Shown here one piece after another: positions 12,102 through 21,917 of a stretch of 64,000 nucleotides of DNA. Both the position numbers and the translations under genes were made by a program. Below the pieces are notes generated by a model that did not search any database, was not told the origin of the DNA, and saw nothing but the letters and a program-made list of their open reading frames with translations. The first letter of the stretch is position 1. Each line of letters starts with the position of its first letter. Origin of the DNA: Phialophora verrucosa (taxonomy: Eukaryota; Ascomycota; Eurotiomycetes; Chaetothyriales; Herpotrichiellaceae); NCBI GenBank assembly GCA_002099365.1, contig MSED01000007.1, forward strand, positions 248,001 through 312,000, given 5' to 3'.

Positions 12102-13006
12102 GCTGTTGTTTTGGAGGTGCTCGGTGAGACGATGAGGGATGTCTGCTGGCAGCCGACATATGAGGTCTCTGCCCGTCCGTTAAGCCCGCGAACGAGCGAG
12201 GCCGCCAACACTAGGGTAAAGGCTTAGAGGGCTCGTTAATTAAGCATGTTAGTCATCGCGACATCGCGTAGCACCATGGGCTACTGTAGCTTACAGGGCT
12301 GCAGGAAAGTTCCTCCGCAATAGCCAGCGGACCACTCATACCCGCGTTAATGTGGATTGTTCTTCCAAATCATGGTCGCCCAGGGTCGTGGTGCTTCCAG
12401 GCGTAGGGGCAGTGCACTGCAGGATGGCGACGAATCGCCATGTAGATTGGCCCGGGGGTGGAGCGAAGCATGGGGATCCGAGAAAACAAGAGGGTGCAGA
12501 TTGCGAGCTGACTCGGCATCCAAGACTTTTCTCGGGTGCCTGATTGATTTGAGTCACCCCTGCACGCTTGAAGTGAATGCAAACAACGTCAAAGCTCGGT
12601 CTTAGCTGTAGAAGACGGCCGAAATACGAGGTTATTGTGTCCGGGTGCGACCTGGGATGCAATGTTGGTCTTACATTCACCCGTACTACCTCCTGGTCGA
12701 TCGCAAAGCGGGATAAAGATTATTCCACTGGAGAAGATCGTATTCAGAGCTGGCCGTCATTTCTCAGCCTTGTTCCGCCCACGCCAATGGCAAGCCTGGG
12801 CGGTGCGCCCTTCGCGTCAATACCTTCGGGAGTTGTACCCGATGACGAAACTCCCAGTCGAAATACGCGGAGACGGGACAAGAATACAAAACCATGGAAC
12901 AGGGGCAAGGAGCTACAGAACTTGAAAATCAGGTAGGGTTACCAGGACTCTAGGACACAAATCTGCCAGTCTTAGCAGGAAGACACCAGGAAAAGAAGTG
13001 GAAGGC
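12102..13006. other. divergent intergenic region
   Basis: About 900 bp between the Zn2Cys6 gene and the GFA protein, transcribed away from each other. Open frames on both strands carry no recognisable domain. Confidence 0.5.
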
Positions 13007-14068
13007 ATGGAGTTCAATGCGAAGGTCGAGTGTCACTGTGGGTTGACATCCTTCTCGCTCTCCATCCCGTCTTCGTCAGTGCCGTTGAAAGCGTCCGTAT
13101 GTCACTGCCACTCCTGTCGGCATACGACCGGCCAGCTCTTTGCGACATGGGCAGTGATTCCTCTCCCTCTGCCGACAGGTATCCTGGAGAGTGGTAACTT
13201 GGTGAAGTATCTTGTGTCGACATGCGAACGTTGGTCCTGTAAACGATGTGGTGCAAGTGTCATCAACATTGACAAGGCAAGCGAACCGCAAGAGTGGGAA
13301 GTGGCTACCGGAGCGCTCAACTTTGACGACGCCAGAGGTCTCGAAGAAAAGCTGAATCGGGTCCAACTCTGGGTGGAGAATGTCAAGGGCGATGGAGGCG
13401 CTGTAGGCTGGATCAACAAGGGCAAACTGGAAGGTATGGACAGGCACTGGACGTCACGAGGGAGTCAGATGGTCAGTGACAAGACTGTCAAAGAACTTAT
13501 GACACCACAGACGAGGGTTGCAGGGGACGACGACGACCAACAGCTTCCTGTGCAATGTCGGTGCCAGGGTGTCAGGTTGGAGATCAAAAGACCAGACAAA
13601 AGCTACAACGGCGGAACCGGGAAATTCGCCGCTTGCCTCGATGCTTGCAACTCATGTCGGACTGTTACTGGGTTTGAAGTCACCTCGTGGGCCGTTGTGC
13701 CGAGAGATTGCATTGTCGTCGACCCAAGTCTGAACAACTTTCTGGAGGACAGGTCAAAGCTCGGGCACTACCAGACAAGTTCAAACACAAGCCGGTACTT
13801 CTGTGTGAAATGTGGTGCAGCTGCATTTTACTATAGGCATGGTACTGACACGATTGGGATCGCTACGGGACTTTTAGACTCCAAAATCGAAGGAGTCGTG
13901 CGAGTCGAGACTTGGCTTGATTGGCAGAAAGTATCGAGAGAGCAATGGGGTGACGAGTCCTCCTGGTCGCCAGAGCTTGTGTGGTTTCAGGAAGATGCAG
14001 TGGATGCTCAGTTTGTCGGTGATCTGGCGGAAGGGATGAAATCATGGGAGAAGGAGAAAGGAAGTTAA
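13007..14068 (+). CDS. tandem GFA (CENP-V/GFA, DUF636) domain protein
   Basis: Single-exon protein of 353 aa with two successive GFA domains, the zinc-binding beta fold named for glutathione-dependent formaldehyde-activating enzyme. Domain 1 (about 5-125) shows C9-x-C11, then CHCHSC with C32, C34 and C37, then C78-x2-C81. Domain 2 (about 178-325) repeats the plan: QCRCQGV, DACNSCRTVTG, and FCVKCGAAAFYY near its end. The conserved ATWAVIP and TSWAVVP segments occupy matching places, so this is an internal duplication. The ATG at 13007 is used; the frame upstream offers only GTG. Most fungal GFA proteins have no proven formaldehyde role, so the function is best left as zinc-dependent, carbon-sulfur lyase-like, unknown. 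Confidence 0.85.
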   Translation: MEFNAKVECHCGLTSFSLSIPSSSVPLKASVCHCHSCRHTTGQLFATWAVIPLPLPTGILESGNLVKYLVSTCERWSCKRCGASVINIDKASEPQEWEVATGALNFDDARGLEEKLNRVQLWVENVKGDGGAVGWINKGKLEGMDRHWTSRGSQMVSDKTVKELMTPQTRVAGDDDDQQLPVQCRCQGVRLEIKRPDKSYNGGTGKFAACLDACNSCRTVTGFEVTSWAVVPRDCIVVDPSLNNFLEDRSKLGHYQTSSNTSRYFCVKCGAAAFYYRHGTDTIGIATGLLDSKIEGVVRVETWLDWQKVSREQWGDESSWSPELVWFQEDAVDAQFVGDLAEGMKSWEKEKGS

Positions 14069-14151
14069 AAAGGCCATTGTCTGGCTTGTTCAGTGCGGTA
14101 TCAGTGTAGCTACATGGACATGATGTACAGAATCCAAGCTCGTGGACGAAT

Positions 14152-14958
14152 CTAGCTGGAGAACCTCTTCTCGGCAGCCTTCCAGTTGATGACATCCCAG
14201 ATAGCGGTGAAATACTCTGCCTTGCGGTTCTGATATTGTAGGTAGTACTAGAGAGATGTCAGTATGCGGCCCTGCAGAGCTCTTCGGCATCCTTACTGCA
14301 TGTTCCCAAGCATCAACACCTAGCAGGGGCTTGTACCGGCCAACCACAGGATCCTGGTTAGCGTATGTCTGAATTGCAATGTTCCCCGTCTGGCTATCCT
14401 TGACAAGCCAGGCCCAACCAGAACCTTGAATGCCAGCAAGAGCAGCATTGAATTTCTTCTTGAACTCCTCCAGACCGCCATAGGTGCTGTCGATCGCCTT
14501 GGACAGTTCGCCGGAGGGTGGTTCACCGCCGCCGGAGTTCTTGGGTGCGAGGTTCTCCCAGAAAAGGGTATGATTGATGTGCCCACCGCCGTGGAAGTTG
14601 ATAGCTGCTTGAAGGGAAATCTTGGTGGCAATGTCATCGCTAGCTTCAGCGGCAGCGTACTGGTCGGCAGCGGCATTGTAGCTGTTGACGTAGGTCTGAT
14701 GGTGCTTGCTGTGGTGCAGCTCCATGATCTTGCCTGAGATGGCTGGCTCGAGGGCACCGTAGTCATCTGGTCAACACACGCGTCAGCTGTAGCGACCCCA
14801 TGTACCTCGCGAAGATATCACATACAACTCAGGTCAGGAAGAGTGGCCTTCATCCGCACGAATGTCTTGTCGGCCGTGGTCAAGCATCGCGCGGGATTGG
14901 TTGCTGCAACGGCTCTGAGAGTCGACGGGCGAGCGACGGAGCGGAATAGAGATGCCAT
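14152..14958 (-). CDS. sod2: mitochondrial manganese superoxide dismutase
   Basis: Converts superoxide to peroxide and oxygen in the mitochondrial matrix. Exons 14958-14826, 14766-14297 and 14247-14152 encode 232 aa, with introns of 59 and 49 nt. The first about 35 residues (MASLFRSVARPSTLRAV...) are rich in Arg, Ser and Ala and suit a matrix presequence. The metal ligands are all present: His62 (LHHSKHHQTYV), His110 (GGGHINHTLFW), Asp196 and His200 (GVDAWEHAYYLQYQ). QGSGWAWL and AIWDVINW are typical of the Mn type. The presequence runs into KATLPDLSYDYGALEP, with Ser where homologues commonly have Pro. It shares a short divergent promoter with the G-patch gene. MnSOD rather than FeSOD is favoured by these blocks and the fungal context. 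Confidence 0.96.
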
Positions 14959-15211
14959 GCTGACTATGGGTGAGTGGAACAACAGAAACCAGGCAAGGAA
15001 GTGAGCTGTGAAGCGGAGGGGCTTGGTGTTTTAATCGAGCTGGAAGACGCAAGCACCGGAGGCTGCCGGTTACATCATAAGCTGCCGGCACCGGACATGA
15101 TATCCACATCCTCGCACCATCTTCGGCGACCAAGAACTTTTGATCCGCAGGCGCCAACACCAGATCGATGATCCCCAAAGTTGGCAGTCTACCTATTGCG
15201 GCGTGCACAAC
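14959..15211. promoter_or_regulatory. shared divergent promoter, MnSOD and TFIP11-like gene
   Basis: Only 253 bp separate the two ATGs of these divergently transcribed genes, so both core promoters and both 5' leaders must lie here. No clear TATA box was seen. Confidence 0.6.
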
Positions 15212-17191
15212 ATGAGCGACTCCTCGGATGACGATCAGCCCTTCAACCTCCGCGATTACGATGATGAAGACACCGACGATGAGCGCCCCAGTAAGAGGAG
15301 AAAGACCGCATCGAGGACTCTCCGCGGCCGTGGACTGGGATTCGTCAAGTCCACTGGCGCAGAAGAGGAAGAACAGGGCGAAGAAGACGAGGATGATGTT
15401 GACGACGAAAGACCGTCCATGGGTATGGGTCGCGGTGCAGGCATGGGAGGCTTTCGCAGCACCTTCAACATAGGCGAATACAACGAGGAAGAGGCAGAAG
15501 CAGACACCCCTCCACCGCCAAAAGACATGTCCCCTCGAAGACAGCAAGAGAAGGTCAGCGGTACGGGTCCTTCAGCGTTTGGTGCAGGCGGGCGCATGAA
15601 CAAGAATTCGTTCGCTGCGCGCATGATGGCCAAGCAGGGCTACGTCGAAGGTCAGGGCCTGGGAAAGTCGGGTCAGGGCATAACAGCACCCATTCAGGCC
15701 AAGGTACTGTCAAGCCGAGCCGGGTTGGGTCAGGGCAGCGCTGCACCAGAACCTGCTCGGCGCAGACAAGAACCAGGGAAAGAGAAGGCCTCCTCAAAAA
15801 CATCCACGCCGGGGGCAAGTACGCCACGCCTGAGAGGACCCCCCAAGGCCAAATACGCCGTCGGAGCCATTGAATCGCGGGGCTTACACGTTCCTGAGGC
15901 AATCAAACAAGTCATCGTCGATGCCACTGGCGCCGAAACCAAAACTCTCACGTCGCTGTCTGGCTTCTCGACGCCCACGCGAGAAGCCTCACCCGCCCCC
16001 AGCCTCGAAGCCGCAAAGGCCACCTCGCGCATCAAACTGCAACTCCAAGCGTTTGCCGATGCATGGGACTCGACGAAAGACCAAGAACTCCGTCTCGAGC
16101 AGGAAGAAACGCAATTGTCTGCAGCGTTGACACTCCACGAGGAAGAAATCCAGCAGTACAATGATATCATCTCCGCCTTCGAACGAGTTACAGTCGATGA
16201 CTCAAACACCCCCCGCGACTGGGACGCCTCCATCTCGCGCCTCCAGTCCATCCAAACCCGCTTCGCCGACTCCATAACCGACCTGTCTTTGCCCGAACTC
16301 ACGGCCTCCTGTTTAGAAACACCCTTCCGGCGCGAACTCCTCGACTGGGATCCTCTCACAGAACCGCAAAACACCCTCATAGGCTCCCTCCAATCAATAT
16401 CGGAACTGTTGGAGATTGAAAAATCCACGACCTCAAAACACCGCAAGCGAACCACCTACTTTGAGTCCCTGCTCCTATTACACTGGTACCCAATAATCCG
16501 CACCTCCCTCACGAAAGACTGGAACGTCTACGACCCCGACCCGGCATATACGCTAATCGAATCCTGGAAACCTCTCCTCCCGTCCTGGCTCTTATACAAG
16601 ATGCTGCACGAGATAATCCTCCCCCGTCTGATCGAAGCGGTCAAACGGTTCCCGAAATCCATCGACCAACCGGCCACAAAAAACAGTGGTAGGAAAGGGA
16701 AAAGCGCACCAGACCTGCACACCTTCCTGTTCGACTGGTGGACGCTCCTCTCCAGTGAGACCCTCCAGCTCGATTCTTTCCCCGAACTCCGCTCGCTCGT
16801 CAAACAGAAAGTCACGACAGAGACATGGCCGCATTGGAAACCTCTTCTCGGGTCACGCAAAGCCAAGGCGTTGCCGCCCCCCACACCGTCTACCACGGCC
16901 ACCGCGACTGCGCAGGCACCACTCGCTGCCACGGATCTAGAAGAGATCTCCTTCCGCACCATCGTCGAGGATTGGGCCTCGGAACACAACTTGTTGCTAA
17001 CGACGAGCCACAAATCCGACGCCTTCGGCCGGCTCCTGTACAGACTGCAGGATGCAGAGCGGCGCAATCGCGGAATCCTCATCTACCTGGCCGAGGATAT
17101 CGTGTTTGGGGCTGAGGACGGGGAGCCTTATGCGTTGGACGATCGACTTGTCTTGAAGGCGAGGGGAAATAACAAGGCAGGAAGGGTGTAG
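15212..17191 (+). CDS. TFIP11/Ntr1-like G-patch protein (spliceosome disassembly)
   Basis: Nuclear protein of 659 aa. By family (human TFIP11, yeast Ntr1/Spp382) it recruits and stimulates the DEAH helicase Prp43 to take apart the intron-lariat spliceosome. Order: an acidic serine/aspartate-rich start (MSDSSDDDQPF), a basic patch SKRRKTASR, then GLGFVKSTGAE, as in TFIP11 N-termini. The G-patch (about 132-176) includes FAARMMAKQGYVEGQGLGK, KSGQGITAPI and SRAGLGQG. A long GCFC-type helical region follows, with AFADAWDSTKDQEL, LLLHWYPIIRTSLTKDWNVY and ESWKPLLPSWLLYKMLHEII. Single exon. The frame extends upstream without an ATG, so 15212 is the start. Length is close to yeast Spp382 (708 aa). Confidence 0.93.
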   Translation: MSDSSDDDQPFNLRDYDDEDTDDERPSKRRKTASRTLRGRGLGFVKSTGAEEEEQGEEDEDDVDDERPSMGMGRGAGMGGFRSTFNIGEYNEEEAEADTPPPPKDMSPRRQQEKVSGTGPSAFGAGGRMNKNSFAARMMAKQGYVEGQGLGKSGQGITAPIQAKVLSSRAGLGQGSAAPEPARRRQEPGKEKASSKTSTPGASTPRLRGPPKAKYAVGAIESRGLHVPEAIKQVIVDATGAETKTLTSLSGFSTPTREASPAPSLEAAKATSRIKLQLQAFADAWDSTKDQELRLEQEETQLSAALTLHEEEIQQYNDIISAFERVTVDDSNTPRDWDASISRLQSIQTRFADSITDLSLPELTASCLETPFRRELLDWDPLTEPQNTLIGSLQSISELLEIEKSTTSKHRKRTTYFESLLLLHWYPIIRTSLTKDWNVYDPDPAYTLIESWKPLLPSWLLYKMLHEIILPRLIEAVKRFPKSIDQPATKNSGRKGKSAPDLHTFLFDWWTLLSSETLQLDSFPELRSLVKQKVTTETWPHWKPLLGSRKAKALPPPTPSTTATATAQAPLAATDLEEISFRTIVEDWASEHNLLLTTSHKSDAFGRLLYRLQDAERRNRGILIYLAEDIVFGAEDGEPYALDDRLVLKARGNNKAGRV

Positions 17192-17538
17192 AGAGGATGG
17201 GAGGGACTAATGATGATTCAAGTCTCGGTGCTCGTGGTTTACCAATATGATGCATAGGATAACTAGTAGTGCCCCTGCCGCCCTCTCTGCTGAGAATATA
17301 ACCAACGAGATGGTACGAACAGTTGCGAAACAATGACTCTTGGCATGTGCTTAGCACGACCGCACTTGCTCGTACTAAGGCTCCTACAGCAATATGGTTG
17401 TGACCATATGGTGCGGAGCACGGAGTAGATCACACTTGATAAATTTATCTAGACGACGAAGACGAGGACGACTAAAGCCATGCATGTGCAATCAGTTCAC
17501 GCACGAGTTCCCCGTACACCTCGGTGAGCAATGCCTGC

Positions 17539-17556
17539 ATATATATATATATATAT
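17539..17556. repeat. (AT)9 microsatellite
   Basis: Nine uninterrupted AT dinucleotides in the gene-free stretch after the G-patch gene. Confidence 0.9.
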
Positions 17557-17640
17557 ACCTAGGTGTGCGCCAATGACGTGGCCGTAAAAAGTAATTAACC
17601 AGGAAGTGTACCGAGTACGTATTCCGTATTCCGTATGGGG

Positions 17641-17661
17641 AACGGAGAACGGAGAACGGAG
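17641..17661. repeat. (AACGGAG)3 tandem repeat
   Basis: Three perfect copies of a 7-bp unit, shortly after two copies of ATTCCGT. Confidence 0.85.
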
Positions 17662-18342
17662 AAGGGGAAGTAGAAATACGAGAGTGCCACGACACTCCTG
17701 TGTCTCCCTCCTAGATAGGCATCCGTGCCATAATGGCACAATCACGTATGTATCTACCGTGGACATAAAAGCCGCAACACCAATACCTTATTTATCGTAA
17801 CTAATATGGTTGGTCATGGTACGGAGGGAAGAAAGTCTAGCTCGCGCAAGGAAGTGCAGGAAAAGCGGCGCAACACACGCACACACATACAACACGCTCC
17901 CAAAGACCAGATCGATCGACCGACCGACCAGCCAGAACTGCCTTTTTCCTAAAACTAAAACTCCAGTGCTCGCGTTTTATCTCCCAACAACCCCGCGCTG
18001 CCTGCTGGCGGAAGGGGGCCTCTGCCTGTGCTTCTGCCCCATGCTGAGATTTTCCAAATAATGAGGCATACTGAATTGACGGACACATGGACACATAGAT
18101 AGGTAGGTGGAATAGGTAGACAGACAGATAGGCGAGCGCAGTGTGACTTGGCAAACCGATCTATCTCCGGGTGGAAGGGAGGGAGGGAGGGGGCTGTATC
18201 CAAAATAATCTTCCATCATCTCTCAGCTCATCATCGCTTGGTCTATGACCCCTGGGTTTTGGTCCCGTGATCTCGTGACGGATCGCTCGACCTTTCGCGG
18301 CCCGCCTGTGGGGCAGGGCCTGGGTGGCCGTGCTGGCCAGTT

Positions 18343-19344
18343 TTACATGCAAGCAGCGCCGTCGATGCCGAGGACCTTGCCGTTGATCCATTCGCCGTCC
18401 TGGGAGGCCAGGAAGGCGGTGACGCGGGCGACGTCGATGGGTTGGCCGACACGGTTCATGGGGGACCACGTGGCGGCGTACTCGTCGACCTGGTCGTCGC
18501 TCAAGTTGGCGCCGTTGGGGATGTACTCTCGGCAGACGGCGTGGTACATGTCGGTCTTGATACCGCCGGGGGCCACGGCGTTGACGGTGATCTTCTTGTC
18601 GCCGCAGTCGATGGCCATGCAGCGCACAAACGTCTCGATGGCGCCCTTGCTGCCCGAGTAGACGGCGTGCTTGGGGACGCCCTTGGCCTGGCCGGTGATG
18701 GAGCCCATCAGGATGATCCGGCCGCCGACTTCCAAGTTCTTGTATGCTTCGCGGGCGACGAAGAATTGGCCTCGGGTGTTGATGGCAAAGACACGGTCAA
18801 ATTCCTCCTCGGTGACGTCCTTCAGGTGCCCGAAGGAGACGACGCCCGAGTTCGAGACCACAATGTCCAGCTTGCCAAAGTGTTTCTTTGCTTGGGCGAA
18901 CATGTCGATGATCTGGGACACGTCCGACACGTTGGCCTGCACGGCAATGGAGTCGCGGCCGAGGGCCTTGATCTCGGCGACGAGCTCGTCGGCGGCTTTG
19001 GAGGAGTTGGCGTAGTTGACGACGACGTCGGCGCCGCGGCGGGCTAGCTCCAAGGCGGTCTCGCGGCCCATACCTCGTCCTGTGTTGGACACATCCCGTT
19101 AGCTTATGTGTTTTGTTTCTGAGACTTGCGGAGGCGGTGAAGCCGAGCCGTGGGGTCCTTTTCAGGGGACTTTCTTCACGCAGCTTTTGGAGCTGCACCG
19201 GCCCAGCAAAGTTCATCGAGGGTAGAGAGACATACCTGATCCAGTCACGAGAGCAACTTTGCCAGTGAGCAAGTAGCTGGGGACAGGCTGGTCAACCACA
19301 GGTGCGCTGCCATTTGCAAGTCTGGTGGAGTTTCGTTTGGACAT
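18343..19344 (-). CDS. short-chain dehydrogenase, trihydroxynaphthalene/versicolorin reductase type
   Basis: NADPH-dependent reductase of the classical SDR family. Its closest recognisable relatives are fungal 1,3,8-trihydroxynaphthalene reductases of DHN-melanin synthesis and the versicolorin reductases. Exons 19344-19236 and 19079-18343 give 281 aa; the single intron is 156 nt and falls inside the cofactor motif. Residues 34-41 read TGSGRGMG. The catalytic residues are Ser163 (MGSITGQAK), Tyr177 and Lys181 (YSGSKGA). KHAVYSGSKGAIETF, VAPGGIKTDMYHAVCREYIP and WSPMNRVG are near-diagnostic of the naphthol reductases, and the protein ends GIDGAACM as they do. No polyketide synthase, scytalone dehydratase or laccase lies nearby, so a melanin role is an inference from family. 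Confidence 0.9.
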
Positions 19345-21917
19345 GGTGAAAGCGGTGTGCGGGAGATGGCAGAGACCGAGAAAGACAGCGGTTGTTCAAA
19401 GGTGATCGAAGTGTGTATAAGTATACAAGACTCGAGAGGAGAGAGCGAGTCACGAAGAAGTTTTATTCCAAAAGACGAAAAGGCACACGGTGTCCAAGGA
19501 TAAGGGGTGCTCGTTTTTGTTGTTGTGGAGGGGGAAAAAGATGGCTGAGATATATTTAACAGTCCATCAGCCGCAGCTAGTCTCTAGTCCCCCACTAAGG
19601 CTTGCCGGTTTCTGCCAGGGCCCCGATCAATCAGGCGGCCTTTAACTGGAATGCTCGGTCGCCACGCTGCGGACTAGTGGATGGAGGGGAACTGATTGGG
19701 GCACTACGGGGCTTTCCTCACATAGCCACAGGGGGACCGAGCGTGGTCCTCCTCTGTGAGATCTTCACCGCTCCGGGTTCCTGATTGTCCAGATGAGGAG
19801 GGGCCATGTTTTTCTCGGGGCTCACCTTTTTTCTTGGGCGTCGTCTGGCCCCCTGTACTCGTACTTGTAGATAGAATTCAGAAAGCATTAATATATCGAT
19901 GTCCTCCTCACGAGAAAGGAATGTCACGCACCTTGCTGAGAAGATTCCACATCCACATGCTGTTCCTCCAAATCATGCTGACTTGGCTCACACCCTGGTT
20001 CAGATCTCTATCGGGGATCCTTTGTCGGGCTGTCATTAGACTCAGGGCCACGTCGCCGGTGCGCAAGCACGCTTCGGGTCCGGTTTGGATTTGAGCCGTT
20101 TTGGCTTGCCTATGAGTGGCCAGAACATCTCACTTTCCTGAGCGTCCCCAGCGCATGAAGCAGTACCGAGTACAGTTCTTCGGCTTGGTTCCGGGCCCAG
20201 CAGGCGCGTGCGCGTGCTCTACGACACCGTACATGAAGTAAAATTGTACGTGCTTGCCCCCCCTAAAGTCCGGTACGGTTCTCACCAGGACTGTGCGCGC
20301 GGCTGCGCTTGTGCCGGCATAGGATTCAAAGGCGCACAGGAAGGACGAGACGGACTTGCACCATTCATATCTGGTCGTACGATAAGTCGAGGCGGCCTTG
20401 GCCTTCAATAGCACGCTCATATCTCTTGCACTTGGCCAGTCCAGGCCCCTCCACAAGTCCACAAGCGGTGTTTGAATACTGTTCCTTCGGGTGACAGATG
20501 CGGTGAGGCTGTACTGTGTCATTAGCCAGTTTGTTGTTCGTCTTCATCCACTTGTCAAGAAAAGCTGATCAGGATCCCCAAACCCACGATACTTGCTCGA
20601 GCTCGATGTGTCATTGCCAGGGGCGCATATGCACTCTCACGAAGGCTCCTCATGCATAGTGTCGGGATGCTTTTGTGGACGCAAGTTAGGGCCGGGCAGC
20701 CCGCCTACAGAACGTTTGTGCTTAGTCTACTAATAGCTTAGTCAGGTAATACCGGTTTAAATTCTTTAATTCCTAGTAAGCTATAGAATACAAGAACGAG
20801 CTTTTTTCATCGTTAAAATGCTCTCCCGGAGACTTAAAGAGTACTACAGTATCCTAACTGGGGAGGAGTAGCAGTTAAACGGAACATTTGGCACGTAATC
20901 GCCCAATTAGGCGTGTTAGGTAATTTCCCCGTGCCAGAGAACGAGCAGAAAAGGGGCTCCGAAAGGCGGTCGTCCCACTCCGGCGCTAGTGGCATGGTGA
21001 GCGTCCTCGGGACACGTGGTGGAGATGTTTTCGACGGCTTTCCGCATCTTCCTACAGTGTGTACGATACATAGGATCTCGGATCTCGGGTTATACTGTTG
21101 GTGCCACTTCATATCTCATTGAAGGGAGTAGCCACTAGCTACTTTATTACCATGATACCGAGAGGAGAATCCACTGTATGAGATACGACCTCCGGCAAGG
21201 TTGTACCTCGTCAGGAGCTTTAGTCGCTTCATGTTCACTTCGTTCCACGCCGTGACGGTCCCTCGGCCAGCGTCCGCCTGGAAAATCATTCGGGGGCAAA
21301 CGCAGCCTTGCGGCCGGATATTCTTGCAGTTCGGGATCCTGTGGCTACGTGCTCGGGCAATCCCTGGCATCTCCGCAAGTGAAACCCTGAGACGGAACAG
21401 AGGAGAATCTGACACGGCATTATTGGGTTTTTCTCAAGAGCATTGTTATCGACATTGACTTTGCATCTCGTTGGTCTCTGGACAACAGCTGGAGGGTCTT
21501 TGAGAGGCTGGTCAAGTAGAATGTGGTAACGTCGTGGTAGTATTGTGTCTTACCCGGGGTGATCAAGAATCGGGCCAGTCTCTTCTCACAGAGCCTGCAA
21601 TAGTATTATATCTCGAGTGAGTTTGCGGCAAGGTGAACCACGGTCCAGTAGGCCATGTCGCCTACCTGGGCTGGCGAGCTGAAGTCGGGACTCTCGGGTT
21701 GATGTTGTGGCTGAAAGTGCTCGTTGATCTGAGCCCGCCGCAGCTTGGCATGTATAAGACAGGTTGATGCATCTCAAGTGACGGTGATTTGAGAAGCAAG
21801 GCCTGAATGACAATGCCTGCATTTCCCGCTCTGCCACCGTGTTCGAGGTATAGGTATAGCTGCAAGTTCAGGACCGTGCACCCCGCGTCGCAGTCAGTGC
21901 TCTGCACTCCTTCTCCT
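19345..21917. other. gene-free region with an AT-rich island
   Basis: About 2.6 kb with no supportable gene. A weak TATA-like sequence at about 19551-19559 could serve the reductase. Around 20700-20830 base composition shifts to AT-rich with frequent TA steps (for example TTTAAATTCTTTAATTCC), unlike the flanks, which suggests a decayed repeat. Confidence 0.5.

Larger units (their letters stand above)
17192..18342. other. intergenic region with simple repeats
   Basis: About 1.15 kb between convergent genes with no gene recognised. It holds an (AT)n tract at 17539-17556, a doubled ATTCCGT at 17621-17634 and a threefold AACGGAG repeat at 17641-17661. Confidence 0.6.

Noticed and set aside
18442..19047. 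201-codon plus-strand frame opposite the naphthol reductase
   Set aside because: Gly/Val/Asp-rich antisense shadow of the SDR coding strand.
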